This document shows positions 23,637-35,790 of a stretch of DNA of 64,000 nt, in pieces. The stretch is from Takakia lepidozioides (lineage: Eukaryota > Streptophyta > Takakiopsida > Takakiales > Takakiaceae): contig CM060731.1 in assembly GCA_030704615.1 (NCBI GenBank), positions 60,618,756 through 60,682,755 of the forward strand. Reading direction: 5' to 3'. Under the pieces are notes generated by a model that was not told where the DNA came from, did no database searches, and saw nothing but the letters and a program-made list of their open reading frames with translations. A program made the translations under genes and the position numbers. Position 1 is the first letter of the stretch. Each line of letters begins with the position of its first letter.

Positions 23637-25894
23637 AAGGATGTTTTCTTGGAAAGATGCGAGTGTCTTGCTTCATTCAGTGATCTGTGTAGCTACTCAG
23701 ATCATCCACCATTTCCTGAGGGTATTGACCATGATGTACTGTTGAGTCCATTTCCTGTTGCATTATCCACGGGAAATGATAGTGGGGTCTACCCGGCATA
23801 GGTGGGAAGTCAGCCCATAAGTGCACTTGACTGAAGGGGTGATATTGGACTGACTTTGGTGACAGTGGATGGAAATCAGAGTGCTGTCCTAATTCTGGGT
23901 TTGGGTGGTGGAGGTTCTCCAAAGCTTGAAGATGGAAGTGAATACGAATTTGATGAGCTTGATTAGAGGGGCAGCCCTGTGCACAAGTTTGTTCAGCATC
24001 TTAAATTTGCACATGTTTGTTTGTTTCTTGTGGTGTGGCTTTGGATGGAGCCCTTGACGAACTTGCATGAATATTGTCAAAAGCTATCCTTAACCCACCA
24101 AGATCCAATCCCTTGGTGGCTGCTTGAAAGTTCATGTAGTGATTGTAAGGGTATTTGGGTATGTTGTAATTCATTTATCCGTCTTCATTCCCTCACACGA
24201 TAACATCGATCCGTGCATGTTGGAGTTCAAGGTTGGGGGACAGGTGCCACCCACTTCAGAACACAATTGCTACAGTTGGAGACCAGATTTGGGAGCATGT
24301 ATGAAACAACTAAGCATAGTTTTATGCAACAATAAGCAATACTGCCAGTGTCCACCGTCGCAGGTCTCTATCGCCGGTGTGACTCCCAGTGTTCTCAGTA
24401 ACTACTTGAGCTGCCAATCTCAAACAAGCCAAATTCAAGAAAATCGAGGTCTTTTTCTCTTGCTTCCAGTAACCGTCAGCATCTCAACATCCCAAAAACG
24501 AAGCTTTTGGTCCTTCATGTTGGTTCACTTAATATCAATAAAATTACATCCAACTAAGGGATAATTTATGTGAATAATGAGAGGAAGATATACTTACTGC
24601 TCCTCCTTTGGTTGTGAGGGCACAGTCAACAGAAGGATTTGTAGCAAGCCCTGGTGCGATGCTCAATTGGTGCGCAAAGGGTTGGGATTTTAGTTTTCTC
24701 GCATGCAAGTTTTGGGATAAAGTAAGCATATAGGAATAATGCCTCTCAAGTTTGCAGGGGCCTATCCATTAGAGGATGGTCCAGGATTTAAAAAAGGGGA
24801 TATATGTATCCCAACCTCATGAAAGATAAAATCTATTAAAAGGGAGTTGACATCTGCGAGTTTGTCAAAACTTATGAAGCCGGTGGTAAGTGTCATGGGC
24901 CCCACTGGCTCTTGGAGACCGTTGTAGAATAGAGAACGTTCTAGAGGGAGCCGGGAAAGTGTTTCAGGAGTTGCGCCAGAACTGTACCAATGTAAGAGCA
25001 TCCTTCCATGTACCTGGCCCACCATTCAAGGGAGGAAACTGACAAAAATGGAAGGGTACACTTCTCACTTCCATGCATGGGGTGGCGGGCCGGTGGACGA
25101 GTTCCCGTGTCGGTACCGCAGCCCGATAAATGGGAAGAGAAGAGAGCTCGTCCGCAGAGTATCGCGAATTGACTTGCCTCCCACATCACATTAAATTCAG
25201 GCTAACTTGCAGTGTCCTCTACCACCTCATGCTAAAGTCCAAAAAGAGCACCCGGTCGCCGAGCTCTACCTAGAAGTGGAACCGCGCTCGAGAGCCCAGC
25301 TATTTTCTCCAAGCGGTTGGCAAACTCCTCTTTCTGCGGGCCGGGCTCCTCCACATGGAAGGACGCTCTAAGAGGAGCCTAGTGGAGAGTACCAGAGGCT
25401 GCAAAGGCGAAGGGGAGGGAAGAGCATGGAGGCGATGAAAAACACCGGCATTGGAGCGGAAGTGTGTGGGAGAGGCCGACCTAAGAAACTCACGACAACA
25501 AAGGACGGAGTTGGATCAAAACCTTTTGAGGTGTTGTGTACAGTCGGCGTTGTAGAATGGGAGGTCGAGGTGCACCTTTTTGAATCGTTAAAAAAAATTA
25601 TAACAGAAAGTTGTCTTGCTGGGTTTTTGGTTGTACGATGTTCCATTTACATTTTCAGATGGTAATCAGAATATTAACTACAAGTACTATTTAGGTTAAC
25701 AAACTCATAAAAACATATTTAGGTAGGACATATATCCACTGTTGGGACATACTGTTATGTGTACAAAATTGCGGCAAGTTTGGTTATACACATGGAAAAG
25801 GATGTTCCGATACTGTTTAGAAGATTACGGACAACCGCATTTCAAGTTTTTAAGTCATAATGTCACTGCGCATGGTATGGAAGGGTTGGTATCC

Positions 25895-25934
25895 TGTGAG
25901 CATGCTCACGTGAGCACGCTCACGTGAGCACGGC
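25895..25934. promoter_or_regulatory. Tandem G-box palindromes
   Basis: The 14-base word GCTCACGTGAGCAC occurs twice back to back (about 25905-25932). It is preceded by a related GTGAGCATGCTCAC, so CACGTG cores lie at 25907-25912 and 25921-25926. CACGTG is the G-box bound by plant bHLH and bZIP factors. No coding region follows closely, so a function is not shown. Confidence 0.4.
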
Positions 25935-25948
25935 GTGACTGAGCACAA

Positions 25949-26003
25949 CCCGCGGTCATAGGGGTTAAATGTTTTCAAACCGCGGTCATAGGAATTACAT
26001 GTT
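25949..26003. repeat. Two-copy 30-bp tandem repeat
   Basis: The phrase CCGCGGTCATAGGGGTTAAA plus TGTT is followed 30 bases later by CCGCGGTCATAGGAATTACA plus TGTT. CCGCGG is itself palindromic. It is adjacent to the tandem G-box cluster. Confidence 0.55.
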
Positions 26004-27080
26004 AAGAGGCACGGTGCATATGAGTACCTTCAGATTTATTTTCTCATTGCGAAAATAACTTTTCTAGAGCTTAAACTGCCCCGGACTGAAAACCACGATT
26101 TTTGCTTTTTTGGGGTTTTTTGAGGTATCCGGTTCGCATCGTGAGGAAACCCCACGCCTATAGGGTACCATGTTTATCGTGTATAGGTGTTACTTGTTTC
26201 TTAAGTGATGCTGTGAGGGCCTATGTGAGCAATTAAAAAAAGTTTCGCAAAGTTTTTAGTTTCTCAATTTTAGTTTCGCTGGAGAATATTTGAAAGGCAC
26301 CTAGGGAATATCCTTAATATTCGCTTGTTAAAGCCGTCATCACTTGTTTCAGTTAAAAAATATTATACGAATTATTCTTAATGAACAAATGATATACCAT
26401 TAAGTGACTTACCTAGGTAGTTTAAAAACTGTAACAATTGATTTATGAGTCCAATAGTTAAAGTAGTTGGAGTTTCTCGTTTCCATTTTGCTGTTCAAAT
26501 TCTGGTGTATGTCAGTGGTCTTCTTTTGTCTTCTTCTTCCAGGCGTCCTTAGTATGTGGTAGTCTGTCTAGTGATTTACCCACTCGGTCATCGTTTTCTC
26601 TTGCACGACAATCTTCTGTCAGTGTACTAGATGTGGTTTTTCCCAACCAACATAGACCTTCACCCTGTTTCTTCTTCTGCAAAGGAACGGCAGGCGTCTG
26701 CGTGGCAGAAAGCAATGTGTATTTTTCTGGGTTGTGGTCACCAGGACCAGTTTTATCAGAAACAGGTCATTTGCATTTAGCTCTGAAAGACGCCCATATG
26801 TTGTACTGGCAGGATTTGTCGAGCCTGCTGCACTCCAAAACTTGTAGGTTCACCGAGGCAGTTCACAATGATCACTCATGAACATCAATGGAGGAATGCA
26901 ATGCGTGCAAGTGGTGCGAAGGAGATCATTTGTAGGAGGGCTGGCAAAATATTGTACCGGGATCCAAGAAGTTGTAGGAGGGTAGTTAATCTCGAAGGCA
27001 GAGCATCCAGAGGCCGTAATCGTGGCATTCTCAACTGTTCAACTTCAAGTGTGTTTGGGAATGAAAGGTGGCAGCTGGAG

Positions 27081-27245
27081 GTGGTTACCAGTGTTGGTCT
27101 GGTATGGGTATCAGACCCGAGTATCAATGCTGGTATCAAGGACCAGAGGTCCAGCCTGGTCTTCAAGTTCTACATACCAGGTCATATACCAGACCAGGCT
27201 GGTATCCGATTTCTCATACCAGCCACAATACCAGTACCCCCTCCC
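27081..27245. mobile_element. Truncated hAT-like MITE
   Basis: Starts CAGTGTTGGTCTGGTAT at 27089 and follows, in reverse complement, the right half of the 5.7-6.2 kb MITE, including GGTCATATACCAGACCAGGC and CAGCCACAATACCAGTAC. The match ends near 27240 without a second terminal repeat, so half the element is missing. Confidence 0.65.
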
Positions 27246-28340
27246 CTACTTCTACAAAGGAATTAATATGGGAGTAAAAAGAAAAAAATTCGCCAAAAAG
27301 TGCCAATGGTTAAATATTAGGAGCCAGATTTTTCCTACGTGGACATGTTAAAATGTGACACCTGTTATATAGCCACTTTTTAAACCTTGCCGCATTGTTA
27401 TTCTCGCCACATGGGCGCTGGGTAGAATATAATGTGACCCTTGTGGCGATTTTAGAAAAAAAAAAAAAAGACATTGTTGAGAAGCCTCTAGTGGGCTCCA
27501 TTGTCAAATCTCCACACCTTGCCTTGTCCAAGGCTGCCATCCCACCTGACGCTTGAAAATGGTACATCAGGATAAATTACTTATCATTATCCTAATTTAT
27601 CCATTAGTAAATTGGGATAAATGATTTATCCGCAGGAAACATTGGTTTACACCTCCAAAGATGCGGTACATTCGGTGACCAAACAAACTAAAGTGGATTA
27701 TGATTTTTTCATCTCCAAAATAAATTCGAAGTCCTAGAAGCGTATCCATAATTCCTCCGCTCCGTTCCTCGGTCTCCTATTCCTGCTCCCCTCCTCTCGC
27801 ATATATAAGCAAGGGCTAGGAGGTGGTTCTTTTTCTTTTTCTTTTTCTTTTTGGAGAGAAAGGGGAGGAGGAATATTAGTGAAGGATAAATGAAAAGGGA
27901 GTCCTCAACTCTTCTTTCTCTTCAAATCCTGTAAACCAGCCCAACTATTACACCAAAAAATGACCACCAAAAAAGAATGGGCCGAACACAAAAATCTATT
28001 GATTTACCGATCGGGTATATAAATTTGCTTACTTGCCTTGAAGAAAGAGGTTGGAGGTTTCTTAGGTAATTATAGTGAGAGGAGAAAAGTCATTATCCTT
28101 ACTATAAGTTATTTACCCTCACCCTTATGATAAATTTGGCCTTTATTCTGGAGATTAAATAAATCATCAAATTTTTATTTACCCCTATCCGGAGTATAAA
28201 TAATTGAACCTATAAATAATTTATACTTAGATTCCGGAGGATGAATAATCTTCTAATTTTTAATTACCCTTACTTGGAGGATAAGCAGAAATAAATATTA
28301 ACCCTCACAACGACGCATGTTGTTTAATCACCAAACCTCA
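27246..28340. other. AT-rich intergenic stretch
   Basis: Contains an A-run at 27457, a (TTCTTT)n pyrimidine tract at 27829-27855 just after a TATATAAG word (27803), and several GGATAA/TTATCC words in both orientations between 27.57 and 28.3 kb. No open frame follows the TATA-like word. Confidence 0.4.
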
Positions 28341-28810
28341 TACAAAGAGGGCCTGATTTGTGAGCGGTTGCTCCAACGTATTTCCTCTAAAGAAAAAGAA
28401 TCATTCACCGCACATAAAGCACTTTGAAATATTTCTCTTTGTTTTTATCTGCTCACCAAGAGCAGATTGGCGTGCTTGGTGAGGGCGGTGCAATTCCACT
28501 GCCGGACTTTTTCTTTGCAACAAAAATCGGAAATAACAAACATAAAAGCGGGCATTGAGTAGAGAATAAAAAGAAGCGCCATGCCCTAGTCGAAAAGATT
28601 GGGAAGGCGGAAAGAAATCTTTCGCGTGCTTTATGTAGGGGAGTCCCCTTGCTGTCGGGCATTCCTCGATTTTAGAGCACTGCCTTCTGGTAGAAAGGTG
28701 GACACATTTGTGACACCAAGGATGGATTGAAACCACAACCACTTTCGAGGTGGTATGTGCGCATTACCACTCGGCTACAACTTGGTTGTCCTAGTGCCCT
28801 CCACTTGGGC
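28341..28810 (-). repeat. Dispersed repeat with tRNA-like promoter boxes (SINE candidate)
   Basis: On the minus strand, TAGCCGAGTGGTAATGCGC (about 28782-28764) resembles a Pol III A box and GTGGTTTCAATCC (about 28741-28729) a B box, at suitable spacing. The opposite end (28342-28392, CTGATTTGTGAGCGGTTGCT) resembles 34538-34580 (CTGATTTGTGAGCTGTCGCT). A 9-bp hairpin (CTCACCAAG..CTTGGTGAG) lies at about 28453-28484. The element limits are not defined. Confidence 0.4.
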
Positions 28811-30467
28811 CTTCCCCTATACCTAACCACCAAATGCAATCCCCTGCTAGGGTAGCGTGTGCGGCTGGCCCAAGTGTTCAGTGTCATCCAATCATTTCCA
28901 GGAAAGCCCACTTTTATATTTTCACGAACTTCCCGCGACCAAAAATACTTGAAATTCCATATCTCCCACACCGCAGGTCCAAAAATTATGAGACGGTGCA
29001 CCCATCCTCATCGAGGGCTTTCCAACTGTACCAAGCACCAGGGCTGGGCCCGTGGGACGTGGGATATCAGCCCCGCGGTTTGGGAGATCTCAACGCTACA
29101 AAACAAACAAAACAACAAACTACGCTTCATATATTACCCAGCTTTTAATCTTTCCATCAGCCCTCGGGCAGCAGGACAAGGGGTGGGGATAGGACTGGGG
29201 GTCGGGATTTGACAGCGGTGCTCCTCACGACGACTACAGTCCCGGTAGACCCGCGCCACAAAGAAATACTAGAGGATGGAGTTTTTTTTTTTTTTTAATA
29301 ATTGTTAACTTGAAAGGAAGATGGAGTTACAGTGGCCGCTATATATGTAGTGGAAAGCTTCCGCAGGTTATGAGTTATGAGACCTCAGCCAAACAGCTTT
29401 CTATTACTACGCCACAGAATCCGTCAGAGGACTAACGGAGGCGGCGCGCCTGCGGTTTTTCGTTACCACAATGTAAGCGACAGCAGACAGTAAGAAAAGT
29501 TGGTGGTCAGTACGTACGTTGATAATATTTTACACAAACGAGAGGACGGCTGCTTACTGAAAGTTTGAACTGTGCAGGGGAAGCGAAGGAGGAGCAGGGC
29601 CACGGCTCACCAAACCGTTCGATGTGCAAGAGTTTAGGAAGCATGCACACAGAATGGTTGATTTCATTGCTGATTGGGGAAGAGGCTCTTATTTACGCTA
29701 GCTCTGGCGTCACATATAATTGCGTGATTGTGAAAGGTGGATAAAGAAAATTTTAAATGCTACTTGATGCATGTTGTCGAGGCAGCACTTTCACTGACAA
29801 CTCTACAGCAAACCTCACGACATGGATTCTTTCACAATCAGAAGGCTATCTAAGCAGTGGATCAAACCCACTGGGCTGTATCGGTATGTTAGATGAAGAG
29901 ATCTCAACACGTACATAAATTTCTGCTGAATGCCACGTGGGTGGATCTTGGTTTGAGTGTAGGTAAACATTAGTCCAATTCATCGTTGAAGGAGAAAAAG
30001 TCAGATCTGTGAGAGTTTGGACAAGTTGCTGGCAGTCTCCTCAAAGTTTTCATTTAAAACAGATAAAAGAACAGAAAAATTACTTAGTTACAATCCCTGC
30101 TTCTCAAAGGTTACTTACAATCATTTGTAGAAAACAAAACGGAGGCCATCGCTCACAGCTTTGGTCCCATATCACTCGCAGGTTATTACATGTAATCGCA
30201 CCAACCTATAGGCACCTCTGCTCTCTCAAGTGAAGGCTTGTTCAGCTGTAAAAGCGTTTATTGGCATGGACCAATTTGTGAGTGAATGCTTCACTTGTAT
30301 TCAACCTTCCACGGGTCCTTGTGCAGGTGCCCAAGGCTTATTTCTTTCTTGGTCCACTTTCCATGAATTTGAAGGGCATCCGTCCCCTTTTATTTTTCAA
30401 ACCTTTGGAAACAAGGATGAGGAGGGGATCATCGGTGCCATCATGTAGAAGTTTAGAGTTAAAAGTT
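28811..30467. other. Gene-poor stretch downstream of the peroxidase
   Basis: Some open frames of 70-117 codons (28834-29212 +) lack domains. A T-run at 29281-29297 is the only low-complexity site. No gene is supported. Confidence 0.4.
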
Positions 30468-32118
30468 TTAATGATCAGTGAAGTTAAGAGATACAGGGTC
30501 GAATGCAGGATCAGCATTGCGGGAATTGCGAACCCAACACTGCTTGCGGATTTGGCCCCGAGTGCCTGACAGCACACCGATCTTGCCCATCTTCCGCAAG
30601 GAAATTCCGAACTGCTCGAAGAATGCAGTCTGATTTTCCGCATAGTATTCGACCAGGTTGACTGTGCGAGGATCCTGGAACAAACTAACGTCTGATGTAA
30701 ACAAGCCAAGTCCTGCTTTCAAATTTTTGTAGTACTGGTTGTCGAAGACGAGAGGGGTTACTGGGTCTTGGAAGAACTGGGTGTTGGAGTCGAAGTTGGG
30801 GGGCGTGAGGTTCCCACTGTCGGTGCAGTTTGCTAGCAGCTCTTCACCATAAGACTTCGGATACACAGGATCGATGTGAGGATATAGACGGTTCTTGAGG
30901 CTGCTGCAATGTGCCTGGCCGATGGTATGAGCGCCTGAAGGTCAATTTAAAGATTCACATAGTTAGTGCCAGCTTTGTGTACGTGAATTTGTAGCATACC
31001 TTCCCTCTCAGTCTGTCCCGGCAGGCTCCTCTACTTCAGTGCGGCTTCTGACCTCAGGTTGAATCTTCAATTCATTGCATCTGCTCAAGCTGAGCCAAAA
31101 ATACCTATGTACAACTAGAGCTCTAAGAACCTGACTCTGCACATGACAGGAATACCATGGTGAATGGATGACCAACCTGAAAGAGCAACGAGATCAGTGA
31201 TGCCTAACCCCACAGTTCGAACATCTTCTGACAGACCCGACACGTTGAGGCTGAAGGCCGGCAAAAACGTTTGTGAGCTCGGTGCATACGAGGTCAACTG
31301 ATCCCTGCGTCCCAGCTCGATGGGATACAGTGGCCCGCCCGCCTGAAAAGCACAACAGTTCACTTGAGTGTTCAGTCATTCTAAGTGCACGTCGACGACA
31401 TTAGGGTGGTCCGAGTAGCCTACTCGAGCAGTCCATTGCTTATGGAATTCAGCACGCCTGTCTGCGTCCTGCTAACTATGCACTATAGTGTGTACATTGA
31501 AAGAAGGGCGAGGATCTTGAAATCAAGCTGCGCCTCATAATTCATTCATGAATGGTTAAATCGTATCTCATGAGTGCTATTGAACATTGCTATTGTGCAA
31601 GGCGTGAGATCTCAGTAACACAAAATCGTTGACTCTCAATTCAATCCACTTCAACACACTTGTACCTGTTTGATGGAGTACACTGCGACGAGAGCCAGGA
31701 CATCTGCACATGAGACTATCCCAGGGCACTCACTCTCCAGCTCCTCCTTAATCTCATCAATAATGTAAAAGTCGCCAAGGGAAAAGTTGATACTAGCGTC
31801 CTTCTCGGCCTGGTTTTCGGTGGTCGAGTTGATTAGCACCGAACCATCACATCCCTGGACGAAGCAGTCATGGAAGAATAGGCGTAGCAGCGGCCCTGGA
31901 TTCGTGGGATCTATCTTCGACCATTTTTCAATTATCTTTTGCACAATAGGTCCTGCATCGGGACATGTTTCTTTGTAGTAGTCGAATTGCAAGGGAGGTG
32001 CGAGGTAGCGGCTAGGGACGTCGTCATCCCAATCGATATCGATTTCTGCCTGCAGCAGTAATGGAGCTAGAGAGAGGAGAAGCACAATGGGGACCAAGAC
32101 CCTGGAAAATCCCCCCAT
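30468..32118 (-). CDS. Secretory class III peroxidase
   Basis: Three exons (32118-31666, 31342-31177, 30934-30468) splice in frame to 361 residues. A signal peptide (MGGFSRVLVPIVLLLSLAPL, residues 1-24) directs secretion. The distal haem site is RLFFHDCFVQGCDGS with Arg and catalytic His. The proximal haem-ligand His is in AHTIGQAHC at the start of exon 3. All eight family cysteines are visible (TCPD, HDC, GCDG, ECPG, SCAD, AHC, ANC, QC), so four disulfides are expected. The enzyme reduces H2O2 while oxidising phenolics in the wall or apoplast. An in-frame ATG at 32193 is rejected because it would bury the signal peptide behind 25 polar residues. The gene appears complete and functional; substrate unknown. 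Confidence 0.92.
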
Positions 32119-32500
32119 GATTTCTACTTCGGATTTCAAGCTCCGCTCAGGCTTAAATGCACAAGTTGTAACTGATGATCTCTCTGGGGGCACTAGGCGC
32201 TCTACCTCTACAGGTTGATGCCGCGAAGTTCGAGTTTTTCTCTGCGAACGTTAAATTCTCTCGTCACCTTCAGAGCGGGAATAATCTTTGTCACGTGCCA
32301 GCTCTCTCTCTAGTCTAGACCTCCACAGCCTCCTTCCAAATGTATGCCGGCCACTCTCTCTTCACTACTAAATTACCTCTTCTCATCCAAGCTCCTCTCT
32401 CCCTGCACCTCAACGATCGCTGCCCAATTGCACAGACTCTACTCTCAATCTACAATGTAATCTTGCCCATGCAATAAACCCTCTAGCATAGCAGTGGAGA
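32119..32500 (-). promoter_or_regulatory. Upstream region of the peroxidase gene
   Basis: The leader includes a pyrimidine-rich run on the plus strand (CTCTCTCTCTAG near 32302). No definite TATA box or operator is assigned. Confidence 0.25.
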
Positions 32501-34380
32501 GACTGAGACTAGGAGAGATCCCCAGATCAATATGCAGATTCGGCCGGCGCGTGGACTTCGTTCGATTCTGTAACAACTACATCCTACATATATACCTATA
32601 AACTTGACTCCTGGGTGACTGTAAAGCCATCTACATCTGAAATTTCTGAGAAGGTTAGTTTCCGAAATCACCACTGTTGTCATCGTTTCTCTATCAAGTA
32701 CGAATGTTGGACTTCATTCCACGGCACACATATATAAAAACACTTCTGTGACAAGTAAGACGGAGACCGCTACGTCATGGGTCCATGAGAGCAGCCCATG
32801 ACCAGGTTCTAATTACGCACAGACCAGACTGGCACGTACGTAATTCAACCTTTCCTCATTCCCTTTCCCCATGTAATCGTGCACAAAACCTCGAATAGCT
32901 TGGTCAACTCCAAACAGCACCTCCAATGCACCCTCACCATCACCATCGCATTGTCAGTGAAACCGAGGCTGCGAAGTGGGACCTTCGCGGCGCGTGAGAG
33001 AGAGAGAGACACAGAGAGGGACCCGCACCGGACCTGCCGTCGGAGCTTCACCGAACGTGCCGGCGGCGGTTTGTAACTTGACGGCGCCACCACAGCGCGC
33101 CAGGTAGCATGGGGCGGGTGCTGGACACACGCCTCATCCATTACGTGGCCCAAAAGAGCCCAGCTGTACCATCAGACAACACCTGCCCCAGATACAATTC
33201 AACAAATAAATAGAATCTGTTCAGTACGGGGAATTCCGACCCTAGAAAGGAATAGTATGTACCGTATAACGGTCATAACTGTCAATGGAAAACAGGTGGT
33301 CAGTTAGTTATTGCTTCCCCATTTTTACGTCGATATTAAGTGATAATTTTCTTAAATATATATAGAATTAACTGCCGCCGACTTGAAATAAACCCATGAG
33401 TAAGATAGTAGAAGCGGCTTTGGAGCTGCTATATGCATCTATTCATCCATCTGGGTGGTGGGACTGCGAGTCACATCCTGTCAAATGGATGAGATCGTCG
33501 ATTCCGTTCCTGGGCATGTAAACCTCGGCGCCCACGTGGGTTAAAATGTGGCGCCAGCTGTCGGTATAATTTTGGAAATTCAGGCCTGTTGACTGTTGAC
33601 CCGGACAACCCTGCCAATCCAGCCCGACTAAACGCCGGTCCTCAAAGAACCTGACCGGGTAGCACCTGCCTCCCGCTCGGCAGGGTATAGTATGTAAAAA
33701 GAGTGCTGCTAGAATAAAGAAAATAATAAGAAATTGAATATACTAAGTCCGAGGTGGAAAGGCATGATGGATAGGGCGTATTATAGGATATTCCCGAGGG
33801 CGGCATTCATTCATGTGCAAAAGTCCCCGTCCGGCGGTTTTCATCAGCAGCCAGGTCAACACCCGCGGAGAGTCCACACGGCTGGCCGCCAATCGTGCAC
33901 GTGGCGAATTATGCGTTGCGTCAGCGTATTTTCCTTCGTGGAGCCATGTACGCCGTAATATACGGAAGTTGTCTGAACAGTACCCCCGTAACTTTCTCAT
34001 CCATCCATCCAAAGTTCCACGTGGCAGAAAATGTTTCTAAGAATATGTTTTGGGGAATCTCTACCAACAGGGAGAACCGGCAGCCAGTTACATCCTAGTA
34101 GCCGAGCGGTTTCCAGGAATTTTCGTGTGATAATTGAAACCTTCGGAAATTTACCAAGGAAGTTTACATTGGAAATTGACTATTGTAGTTACCATTAAGG
34201 GGAAGCAACCGACTCCCTAACCCACTTAGCCGGTTGGTTCTCAGAATGAGGGGCCATTGGCTGGTTCAGCTCAAATTATTTCCCGGACAATTTGGGATTG
34301 TTTTTCAATTTCGGCAATTAGTAATACCGATTACTTTATAATTAGCTATATAATAATGCCGATTACAGAAAGTCTTAACT
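32501..34380. other. Gene-poor stretch
   Basis: A GA-rich patch (GAGAGAGAGAGAGACACAGAGAG, 32995-33017) and AT-rich patches; open frames of up to about 100 codons on both strands, without recognisable domains. Confidence 0.4.
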
Positions 34381-34383
34381 ACC

Positions 34384-34600
34384 AATGAGTGCCACCCAGA
34401 TGATTCTAGGGTCAAATCTTGCTACTGTCGGGTGTGGTATACTCTTCTGCCCGGTCCCTGGGTGGTGTCCCATTCCTAAGCCGTCATGGCGCGTTTACGG
34501 TGGAAGAGGTTATTTTCTCCTCTCACTATTAAGGGGGCTGATTTGTGAGCTGTCGCTCCAAGGTGTTTCCCTCTTTTAATAATAAATTATTATTATTTTT
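34384..34600 (+). repeat. Repeat related to the 28.3-28.8 kb element
   Basis: Contains a B-box-like GGGTCAAATCTTGC (34410) and ends with CTGATTTGTGAGCTGTCGCT plus CCAAGGTGTTTCCCTC, matching 28347-28385, followed by a T/A-rich tail (TTTTAATAATAAATTATTATTATT). Probably a retroposon remnant; class uncertain. Confidence 0.35.
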
Positions 34601-35397
34601 AAAAAGGCTTAACAATCTGGACACCCACCCTTGCAATGCATTAGTTTGTTGGCCCTGCCTTCCTAATGTAGGACTACGCAAAGGGTTTCAGCTGCTTTAG
34701 CACCGATACTTTTGGTTAGACTTTCAATTCGATCGAGACAGTTGGCAAGAGAATATTCTATCTTTTAATGAATGACATCCGTTCAACTTCTTGTGCATCC
34801 CATAAATGAAAGTCCATCAGAGATTACACTGCGTGCCACTTGAATCAGGGCTCAAATCCTGTTACCATGATATTTATTAATAGACACTATGTGATCTTCC
34901 AGATTTTTACTACCTATTCATAATTACTATACGGCAGGGCTTGCATGAATTCCATGCATTTGTTTTGTTTTTCTTGGTGCAACGGCACTGCATTAGTGAC
35001 AAAAATATATCCCATAATGTTCGGCAAAAGGTTTCCGCACCATGTTGGTTGGTCGGGGACTACGAGAAAGTGTGCCATGTCTTGAGAATCAAGGGTGGGA
35101 TTGCGGCTCAATGAGAAAGTGGACAACATGATCTCATTACCGTTCAACCTCTCTTCTAGCTGCAGAGTGGGCATGACGTACCATTGTTCTGCTAGCTAGT
35201 AGCACCCCCATATGACACTAGATTTTCAGCGGAGGATTTCGCATGTCTAACCATTTATAGTATACTACATGAAACATGCGAAAGCGGCCAGACTTTGGTT
35301 CCAGTAGGCCACCATCACCAGCCTTCACTGTTGTCTTGCTAGTGGATTATGTTCCCATCCCCTTCAACCTGCTAGATGGTGGCAGTTTTTCCAACTC
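34601..35397. other. Gene-poor stretch
   Basis: Nothing recognised apart from scattered short frames, including 34914-35174 on the minus strand, which has no identifiable domain. Confidence 0.4.
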
Positions 35398-35630
35398 AGT
35401 TTTTTATTTTTATTTATTTTCATTTTGAAGGAGACCTGGGACAGCCCACAATTCAAGCCCTTGAGGAGGGGGGAAGATTAACCCCCTTTCATTTATGGGC
35501 CCTAGGACGAACAACACCAAGACATACCGTCAGGAACAATCCTACACACCGGGTAGGGAAGCGGGTTTGAACCCCGAACCATCAAGGTGACACATTGTGC
35601 ACTTACCAGCTGAGCTACCAGCCGATGTGC
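35398..35630 (-). mobile_element. tRNA-derived SINE with A-rich tail
   Basis: Read on the minus strand, the element starts with CATCGGCTGGTAGCTCAGCT (A box TAGCTCAGCTGG), has GGGGTTCAAACCC (B box) about 45 bases later, runs through about 150 bases of unrelated body and ends in an A-rich tail (AAAATAAATAAAAATAAAAAA at about 35420-35400). A tRNA-like head, unrelated body and A-rich tail define a SINE moved by a LINE. A possible short duplication AACTCAG/AATTCAG flanks it. It is not a tRNA gene: the acceptor stem does not close and the T stem is imperfect. Confidence 0.7.
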
Positions 35631-35707
35631 AATTCAGATAAGTTTTCAATGTATAAGAAATACTTAGCGTTGTAATTACATGTTGATGAAACAAAAGAAA
35701 ACAGTGC

Positions 35708-35790
35708 TCATCGGCTAGTAGCTCAACTTAAGTGCACAATGTGTTGCTTTGGTGGTTCAAGGTTCGAACCCGCTGCCCTGCGCGGGGTTA
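35708..35790 (+). repeat. Second tRNA-like SINE head, opposite orientation
   Basis: CATCGGCTAGTAGCTCAACT..AAGTGCACAATGTGTTGC..GGTTCGAACCCGC repeats the head of the neighbouring minus-strand SINE, so the two heads face each other 78 bases apart. Beyond the B box the two sequences diverge, so this copy is 3'-truncated or chimeric. Confidence 0.6.

Larger units (their letters stand above)
18873..24305. repeat. Right arm of the large inverted duplication
   Basis: Reverse complement of 11905-17545. The inner border is shared up to about 18873. Upstream of that, 18835-18872 (CGGTAAAAGCACA..TTTTCTTGAGCAGAGTTTGG) still matches the third copy at about 41425, so the right arm and the third copy share a longer left border than the left arm does. 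The outer border is at about 24305 (GGAGACCAGATTTGGGAGCA). Confidence 0.9.
24306..27080. other. Gene-poor stretch
   Basis: No supported gene. The open frame 25426-25665 (+) begins with an ordinary ATG and includes GRGRPKK, which resembles an AT-hook core, but nothing else supports it. Both strands are open there and the far end is hydrophobic. Sites of interest (tandem G-box palindromes and a 30-bp tandem repeat) are listed separately. Confidence 0.4.

Noticed and set aside
23677-24305. Open frames 3' of PPR copy B (also 3' of copy A)
   Set aside because: They lie in the duplicated 3' flank, differ between copies by indels, and have no domain.
25426-25665. 79-codon frame with an AT-hook-like GRGRPKK
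   Set aside because: One short motif only; the opposite strand is open and the C-terminal part is unlike AT-hook proteins.
32119-32193. Upstream ATG of the peroxidase at 32193
   Set aside because: It would place 25 polar residues before a normal signal peptide.
35561-35630. tRNA gene on the minus strand
   Set aside because: A and B boxes are good, but no closing acceptor stem exists, the T stem is imperfect, and an A-rich tail follows; SINE is the better call.
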